A stretch of DNA of 51,675 nt from Gnetum montanum (Eukaryota; Streptophyta; Gnetopsida; Gnetales; Gnetaceae): assembly GCA_015680685.1 (NCBI GenBank), contig MNCI01002796.1, positions 59,956-111,630 of the forward strand, read 5' to 3'. A program made the translations under genes and the position numbers. A model generated the notes under the pieces. It was given only the letters and a program-made list of their open reading frames with translations, had not been told where the DNA came from and made no database searches. Positions 44,811 through 51,675 of this stretch are shown here, piece after piece. Position 1 is the stretch's first letter. Each line of letters opens with the position of its first letter.

Positions 44811-47800
44811 ATGGAGAGGAAACTGGAGCACAAAAAACGATACAAACTCTTTGTTTTTGCGGATACAGGGTAGTACTTATGATATGGAGTACACTAGGTG
44901 CAGTTAATGGACTTGGTCTTCCAATTATGAGCTTGCTGTTTGGCTCTCTTATTGATTCCTTGGGTGAGCAATCAAACATCAGTTTTGCATCGTGTATCTC
45001 TAGTCAGTTTTCTTTTCTGGAATTCAACAGTAAACATTGCACCCATTTCATTTCAACATTGAAATTTACGCTTTGCTAATTTTCTGAAACTGTTAAAAAC
45101 AAATTATTGACTTTTTGGTTGAGTTTTTAAATATGAATTTCACACAGAAGCAACTTGTAAAGAGGATTTCGAAATCTCAAACCCTTGTCCATAATCATAT
45201 GTGTTTGCCTGCCCAAATCGTCTTGACAAAGCCCTATTGGGTGCATCTAGTTCAGTCACTTTTATAGCCTTACCTTTCCTCTGCATTCCGAGAAAGAATG
45301 CTTGGCTAAGAGCTGTAAAAATGCTGCGCCGGTAGTTTAGTTGGTTGCTTCAATCATGTAGCTTGCTGCTTTGTTTATGTAGGCATTGCTTCTGGAGTTG
45401 CTTCGTGCGTCCGTCAGTGTCATAATCACTATTTGGCAGTAATTGATTTGATTTGTGTCATCGCACAATTTAGTAACTTTTTGGGCAACTTGCTTGTCAT
45501 TTATGTTATGACTTTATTTGCCGCGGAGGTGGGTTGCTGGATGTGTACCGGCGAAAGGCAAGCTGCAAGAACCAGGAATTGCTACTTCCAAAGCATTGAG
45601 GCAAGACATCACATTTTTTGACACACAAACAACCACTGGAGAGGTTATTGGAACAATTTCGGGAGACAATGCTAATTCAGGAAGCAGTGGGAGAGAAGGT
45701 TAGTTTATTTCATGATTATCCGATTTTCAATTTAATCCAAAAGGGTGCTTATATCACTGAGCAAAAAAAGCACGAAATCTTATTTCATAGGTTTGTTACC
45801 AGGTGGGAACCTTCATACAATCATAACAACATTCATTGGAGCTCTCGCTGTAGCATCCATAAAAGGTTGGAAACTGATACTTGTATTACTGGGTCGTTTA
45901 CCACTTCTGATAGCTGTGGGTGCTGCTCTGGCTGTTGTGATGACAAAAACTGCAAGCCAAGGCCAAAAAGCATATGCTGAAGCAGGAAATTTGGTGGAGC
46001 AAATGATCAGCTCTATACGAACAGTAAGTTATATGCCACTTACGTAACCTCTTTTTAGCTTCAAGGAAATCACTGCTATGTTGTTGTTGTTGTCTATAGA
46101 TTCTAATATGTTAAAATGCTTATCAACACCATATATTTCAAAGTTCATATTAAACTACTGAAACACAAGTTGCATTTTGTGCTCTAGGTCCTGAAATGTC
46201 ACCACGCACATTTAAAAGTTATTCATCATCCTTCTGCTCTATAACATTGTTCCGCATCTATTTCCCTCATGTTTAATGTTATTTTTAGCTGTTTTACATC
46301 TTTATGTATCAGGTTGCTTCATTTAGTGGAGAGAAGTAAGCCTGTGATGAGTATGACAGGGCACTCAAGCCGGATTATAAAGCCACAGTTCGACGGGGAC
46401 TGGCAACTGGTCTTGATAGGGTCATTCTATTTTATCATGTTTGGCACCTATGGATGGGTTCTGTATTATGGATCAAGGCTAGTTCTCAATGAAGGGCAGA
46501 GTTATTAATGTTATATTTGCTGTTCTGAGTGCCGGCATGTAAGTAGCTCATCCTCGCTGATGTTCAGTGATAGTGATTAACCTTGATGATGCATGAAGGC
46601 AATGATAGGTGGTTCATTGTCTTCTCAGAAAAGAGGTTGCTAAATTCGAGGCACAGTTATATTTCTCAATAATTCTTCTAAACGAGACTATATTGACTAT
46701 GATCCTCAACCTTATTGAAAGTCTACAGTTATCAACCTTATTGAAAGATTCTATGATCCTCAATCCGGTGAGGTTCTTATTGATGGAATTGATATCATGG
46801 AATTTCAGCTCAAGTGGCTAAGAGGAAAACTTGGGTTGGTAAGCCAGGGGCATGTACTTTTTGCAACCACCATAAAGGAGAACATTGCATATGGCCGAGA
46901 AGGGGCGACGATAGAGCAAAGACAAGCAGAGCTTGCCAATGCAGCCAGGTATATAAGCAAGATGCCTCTGGCACCAACGGTTTCTCCACATTTACCTTAT
47001 TTGTTAATCAGAATTTATTTTCCTCAAAGAGTTTATGCTTTGTCACTATCATTAACAGAATTATGACAGAATGGTTGGAGAGCACGGTGCACAATTATAT
47101 GGAGGGCAAAAGCAGAGAATTGCCATTGCCAGAGCCATATTGAAAGACCCCAGAATTCTTCTTCTTGATGAAGCTACCAGTGCTTTTGATACGGTCAGAG
47201 AGGGTAGTTCAGGAAGCGTTAGACAGAGTTATGATGAACAGGACAACAGTGATTGTTGCTTATCGTTTAACAACTATTAGAAATGCAGATATTATTGCTG
47301 TGGTGCAACGTGGTTCTATTGTTGAACAAGGTAAAGCGTATTTAATTTTGTGCTGTGAATAGTCCATTAATTATTTGACCTGTTATGTGGATGGATATCT
47401 AATCTGCCTGTCTGAAATTAAACATTCAGGTTCAAACTGTCAGCTTACGATGAATCAAGATGGTGCATATTTCCAGCTTATCAGTCTTCACGAGATGAAT
47501 GACTCAAAAAACCAACCACAAAGAAATCCTTACGATGTTTTGGGTACCACCGATGGTGCAAACCATATGAACTCTGGTCAGAAGCAATCCTTTAAACAAA
47601 TGCTGTTGAAACGGCAATCCTCAAAAAGTGATTCTTCAAGAATCGGTCACAGTAATCGTGGGTCATGCAGGGTCAGTGGCAGTAACCGTTACGATTCTGA
47701 CCTTGAACAAGGAAATTCAAAAATCAAGGAAGACACCAAGGAGGGTAGGACCAACATCGGGAAGGATGTTTCTACTTTCTATGATACGGTTGGCATGATT

Positions 47801-48451
47801 AAATAAACCAGAAATTCCTGTTTTGGTCGTTGGGTCTATTGCTGCAGCCATTTCTGGGGTTGCTTTACCAGTGTTTGGACTGTGGTTTTCAAGTGTCATT
47901 TCCGCCTTCTTTGAGCCTCCACACAAGCTAAGAAAGGACATTCGTTTTGGTGGCTTATATTTCTTGTCTCGGTGGTTGGAACGCTGGTTGTGGCACCAAT
48001 CCAAAAATACTGCTTTGTTGTTGGTGGTGGTAGACCGTAGAACGAATTAGATCAAATGGCATTCAGAAGAGCTGTTTACTGGGAAATCGGATGGTTTGAC
48101 TACTATGATGAAAATTCAAGGTGAATCACCTAAGATTTTTCAATCAATTTTGGCAAGTTTTGCTGCATATTTGTTTTGCATTTTCTAAAGTTTTTCCACG
48201 AAACCCTGTTGCACATCGTCAGCACTGCCATAGTGGCTAGATTATCCACAGATGCAGCCAACGTTAAGGATGTGGCAGAAGATGCTCTGTCAGTTCTAGT
48301 TCAGAACATTGCTAGGGTTGCAGCTGGTATTGTTCTAGGATTCACAGCAAACTGGAAGCTGTCCTGCTTGCTCATAGCTCTGCTTCCACTCTTTGGCCTC
48401 CAAGGCAGGCTTCAAATGAAGATCGTAAAAGGCTTTTCTGCAAATGCGAAG
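44811..48451 (+). pseudogene. ABCB (MDR/P-glycoprotein-type) transporter pseudogene, 5' two-thirds
   Basis: Relic of a full ABC transporter of the plasma-membrane ABCB family. Segments in order: KRYKLFVFAD from 44811; TM1 (44879-44985); TGERQAAR region (about 45450-45698); TM4-5 region (45803-46023); TM5-6 region (46313-46539); NBD1 from [12 protein letters not shown] (about 46758-46970); signature and Walker B (47069-47330); linker (47428-47806); TMD2 start (47820-48122 and 48222-48451). Exon edges follow GT/AG. The exon with NBD1 Walker A is missing: the sequence jumps from the membrane domain to just after GKST. The signature reads LYGGQ (47095-47109), and the switch His is Tyr (47261-47263). 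Frameshifts occur at about 44870, 45600, 46385, 46735, 47200 and 47810. After 48451 a copia element interrupts. Confidence 0.85.
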
Positions 48452-48473
48452 GTTTGGGTTCCTGTTATAGAAA

Positions 48474-48718
48474 TGTAACATAAAATTGGGAGAATAGAGA
48501 ATTCTTCTTATTGATTACTACTAAAACGCACAGAGGAGTAGCATACTTATGCTATTGTGAACAAAACTGAAAATGGAAAGTAGAGAAGAAAAAAGTAAAG
48601 AAAAGGAAACTTGAGTAAAACATTAAGAAAAGACAATCTTGAGTAGCAAAATAAGGGCATGTCAGTTGTAACAAGTGGTTGGTGAGATTTGGCTTTACAA
48701 CCATGATCACATAGTTCA
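48474..48718 (-). repeat. Probable 3' LTR of copia element (tentative ends)
   Basis: The stretch between the ABCB exon end and the copia RNase H begins TGTAACATAAAATTGGG and ends ACATAGTTCA on the plus strand, so it has TG...CA ends. On the minus strand the sequence just before it is AGCTTGAGGGAG followed by CCTCTTCC, a polypurine-like tract. The partner LTR is outside the window, so the ends are provisional. Confidence 0.45.
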
Positions 48719-48758
48719 TGGAAGAGGCTCCCTCAAGCTGATGTGGCAGAGAAACACA

Positions 48759-51540
48759 TCAAAGCTTGCTAACAAAGTGAACATCATTGCCTCCCTCAAG
48801 TTGACGATTAGTGTTGTCGAAGCCAATTGAGCACAGGATAGTGTGAAACTGAATGTGACCAAGACCTTTGGTGAATATATCCACAAGTTGAGAATAAGAG
48901 GGCACAAAGACAAACTTCAATAATTTTTCCTCATATTTTTGGCGAACAAAATGATAATCCATTTCCATATGTTTAGTCCACTTATGAAAAACTAGATTAG
49001 TGGCAATGTGGATTGTGGATTGATTATCACAATGTAAAGTAATTGGCCTTGGAACCTCAATGAGCATGTCTTTGAGTATAGCAGTTAACCAACCTACCTC
49101 CTTTGTTACCTTGGCCATAGCATGGTACTCGACCTCAACAAATCAAAGGGAAATGGTAGGTTGTTGCTTTGAACACCATGTCAAGGGGTGTTACCAAGAA
49201 GACAAATGAATCTTGTTGTGGACCATCGCTTCATTGGACACACGTCCCAATCTCCATCACAATAAGCCTTCAAGACAAGATCATTGTTTCTTGGATAGAA
49301 GAGCCCATTGGATGTTGTTCTACTTATGTATCGAATGACATGTTTAGCCATATTCATGTGTGGCTCCTTGGGATGTTGAAGGAATTTGCTAAGAAGGTGG
49401 ACTGCATAGGATAAGTTTGGATGAGTCAAAGTCAAGTAAAGAAGCCTACCAATGAGTTGTCTATATTATTGGCTGTTAGGAAGAGGTGCTCCTTCATCTA
49501 CCAAAAGACCATGCTGTTGTGGTATTGGTGTATCAACCTTCCTTATGTACTCAACATCTGCTTCTTCAACAATATCTTAAGCATACTTCCTTTGACTCAA
49601 GTAAACACCATCTTTGGTTCACTTGACCTCTAAACCAAGAAAATTCATTAATGTGCCTAAATCCTTGATTTGGAATGAGCTTTGGAGATATCGTTTGAAT
49701 TGGACACATTTTTCATTGTTGTTTCCCATAATAATAATATCATCAACGTAGACTAACACAAGGAGCTTGTTGTTTCCCTTATTCATAGTGAAGAGAGAAT
49801 TGTCTGGATTGTTTTGATGAAAACCATAAGAAAGCAAGCGTTAAAGGGCTTACCAAACCATTGTCTAGAAGCTTGTTTGAGACCATATAGAGACTTGTAT
49901 AGTCGACAAGCAAGCTTATTGTTTCTAGTGTGAAACCCTTAAGGCAACTTCATATATACTTCTTCATCAAGGTCCCTGTTCAAGAACGCATTGTTGACAT
50001 CAAGTTGGTGTAGATCCCATTCATTGGTGACAACAATTGCAATGAGACACTTAATGGAAACAAATTTTGCCAGAAGAGCAAAAGTCTCATTGCAATCTTC
50101 TTCTTTAATCTGACTATAGGCTTTGGCAACTAGTCTGGCCTTGTATTTGTCTACTATACCATCTAGTTTATGCTTGATTTTGAACACCCATTTCAAACCA
50201 ATAGCTTGTTTTCCTCTTAGCAACTCAACAACACTCCATGTTTGGTTATTAGTAAGTGCTTTCAATGCTTTCTCCATGGCATCTATCCACTCAAAGTGTT
50301 GTGATGCTTCCTCAAAATTCCTGGGCTTAAGCTATAAGTGTTGTATATTATTTGGATTGTCAACAATACATGCATGTTTGGTAATAGTCATCAAAGCATT
50401 AGTAATTCGAAATAAAGATTCAATTTTGGATGTACCTTCATACTCTACCTTGGACAACTAGGTTTGATTGGATCGGTTTGATGTGTAGGGGGCTAACTTT
50501 ATTGTTGACGCTGAGCACATAATCATCAAGATATGTTGGAATTCGACGTTCTTGAATTGGCCTCCTTGTCTCATCAATAAGTTCTTCATGCATGGTGTCT
50601 CCTACAAGCATATTTTTCTCATTTTCTTCCAAATCCTCATCTTTTGTCTCTTTATCATGATGGTGAATTATGATATTATGAGGCATTTGGAAATGGTTTG
50701 CCTCTATCTAAATGTTGTTTTGAAGGAGAAAAGAGTCTTCATAGAAGATCACATCTTGTGATTCAAGGATCTTCTTGGTCTCAAGCTTTAGCCCCTTATA
50801 CCCCTTCTTTCCCATTGTGTAACGAATAAAGGCATACGTTTGAGACCTAGCTTCAAACTTATCATGTGGATTTGGCTTGATGTAGACATAACATAAGTAC
50901 CTGAACATAAGTAAGTACTCATATGTTGATTTTTCTCCAAAAAGAAACTCATAAGGGGTTTTCTCATCAGGACACTCTCTTGGCATTATGTTGATAAACT
51001 ATGTTGCAGTCATAGTGCACTCACCCCAGTAGTGTAGCGGAATGTTGGACTGAACTTCAAGGAATGAGCAACTTCAAGGAGGTGACAATGTTTCCTCTCA
51101 ACTACACCATTTTGTTGAGTTGTATGAGGACATGTAGTTTGATGAAGCATTCCTTGGTCGACTACAATTTGTCTAAAGCTTCTAGAGACAAACTCAAGTG
51201 CATTATTAGATTGAACTTGTTTGACCTACTTTCCAAATTGCATCTTGACAAGTTTAATAAAATGCTTGAAAAATATTGGTGTCTTAGATTTCTATCTCAT
51301 CAAATAAATCTAGGTGCTTCTAGAATAATCATCAACAATTATGAGAAAATATGAGTAGCCATGATGCATTTTGGAATGATAAGGGCTCCAAGTATCAATA
51401 TGAACCAAATCAAAAGTATTCATTGATCTATTATTCCCAATAGGAAATTTCTTTTAACATTGTTTAGCACAATGGAAAACATCATAAGGCCTTGGATTCT
51501 CCTTATTTTTCAAAACAAAAACATGTAAAAAATCCTTTAT
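48759..51540 (-). pseudogene. copia pol (integrase-RT-RNase H), broken
   Basis: Read on the minus strand from high to low coordinates. About 51540-51010: end of the pre-integrase region and integrase core (FDLVHIDTW, IIVDDYS, PHTTQQNGVVERKH). 50986-50438: integrase C-terminal and connecting region (TPYEFLFGEKSTYEYL). 50277-49939: RVT_2 start (NQTWSVVEL, KWVFKIK, DVNNAFLN). 49837-49619: RT catalytic YVDD at 49739-49750. 49435-49181: RT end. 49118-48759: RNase H (ITLHCDNQSTIHIA, TKHMEMDYHFVR). The pieces lie in different frames with stops between, so it is inactive. Confidence 0.9.
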
Positions 51541-51570
51541 CCTAGATAAAGGAAAATTCCATAATCTTTG

Positions 51571-51675
51571 TGTTGGCGACCGTTTGGGACGCGACCGCCA
51601 ACGAGTGTCCTCGAACAAGATTTAGGTGCCTGCTAGTCTCTGGCAACACCAAGGCCCAGATACCTCCAAATAAAC
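51571..51675. other. Composition change at window end, possible new element edge
   Basis: From about 51571 (TGTTGGCGACCG) the sequence is much richer in G, C and CpG than the copia element before it. GTTGGCG and CGCCAAC form a short inverted repeat around 51572-51602. It starts with TG and could be the edge of another LTR element, but only 105 bases are visible. Confidence 0.35.

Larger units (their letters stand above)
48474..51570 (-). mobile_element. Ty1/copia retrotransposon, partial, minus strand
   Basis: Runs leftward from near 51570 to the probable LTR. Integrase, RT and RNase H are present in the copia order (integrase before RT). It begins 23 bases after an ABCB exon end and so probably sits in an ABCB intron. 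The 5' part (gag, 5' LTR) is not in the window, and composition changes sharply at about 51571, where another element may have cut it. Confidence 0.85.

Noticed and set aside
45331-45405. tRNA-like start GCCGGTAGTTTAGTTGG
   Set aside because: No matching acceptor stem, no B box and no T-loop downstream; it lies in an ABCB intron.
1-51675. CRISPR array, operon or prokaryotic system
   Set aside because: No regularly spaced repeats with unique spacers; spliced genes and LTR elements show plant nuclear DNA.

Overview
This window comes from a land plant nuclear genome. The evidence is a plastid acyl-ACP thioesterase (FATB) split into six coding exons, a plant-type ABCB transporter relic, Athila-like Ty3/gypsy elements, a Ty1/copia element, a hAT transposase relic and tRNA-derived SINE-like repeats. 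The DNA is AT-rich and mostly transposable elements. Nothing seen fixes the species.

Layout. 1-4496: intergenic DNA with small tandem and direct repeats and one N next to a repeated 84-bp block, a possible assembly seam. 4497-8984: the only apparently intact gene, FATB (431 aa), with a probable 5' UTR intron and a poly(A) signal. 8985-11239: intergenic DNA with SINE-like fragments. 11240-21584: a three-layer nest. A SINE is split by a minus-strand solo LTR (element D), which is split by a 9.4-kb LTR element (A). A has gag and a long third ORF but no pol. 21585-26160: intergenic DNA with more SINE pieces and weak relics. 26161-44412: a second nest. A hAT transposase relic is split by LTR element B (28087-44298; gag only), which is split by LTR element C (33081-42816; complete but stop-riddled gag-pol, with a 946-N gap over the rest of its 5' LTR and its leader). 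44811-48451: an ABCB (MDR-type) pseudogene. 48474 to about 51570: a minus-strand copia element, apparently in an ABCB intron. The last ~105 bases differ in composition and may be another element.

How the parts relate. A, B, C and D look like one family. They share LTR ends TGATGA.../...TCATCA and a repeated U5 motif. A and B have a tRNA-Asp-type primer site. A, B and C share a gag with a CX2CX3H knuckle and a long non-coding 3' region holding repeated polypurine-like motifs and a candidate 3' splice site. Only C encodes protease, reverse transcriptase, RNase H and integrase, so A and B resemble non-autonomous gag-only derivatives that would have needed an enzyme donor. A additionally keeps an Athila-type third ORF ending in a 354-codon coiled-coil stretch.

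In A and C most coding damage is in-frame stops that single C-to-T or G-to-A changes could make, with few or no frameshifts. LTR-pair differences and target-site mismatches show the same pattern, which fits decay of methylated DNA. Insertion boundaries were read from matching target-site duplications: ACAAT for A, GGTAC for B, CAGGT/TAGGT for C and ACCCA/ACCTA for D.
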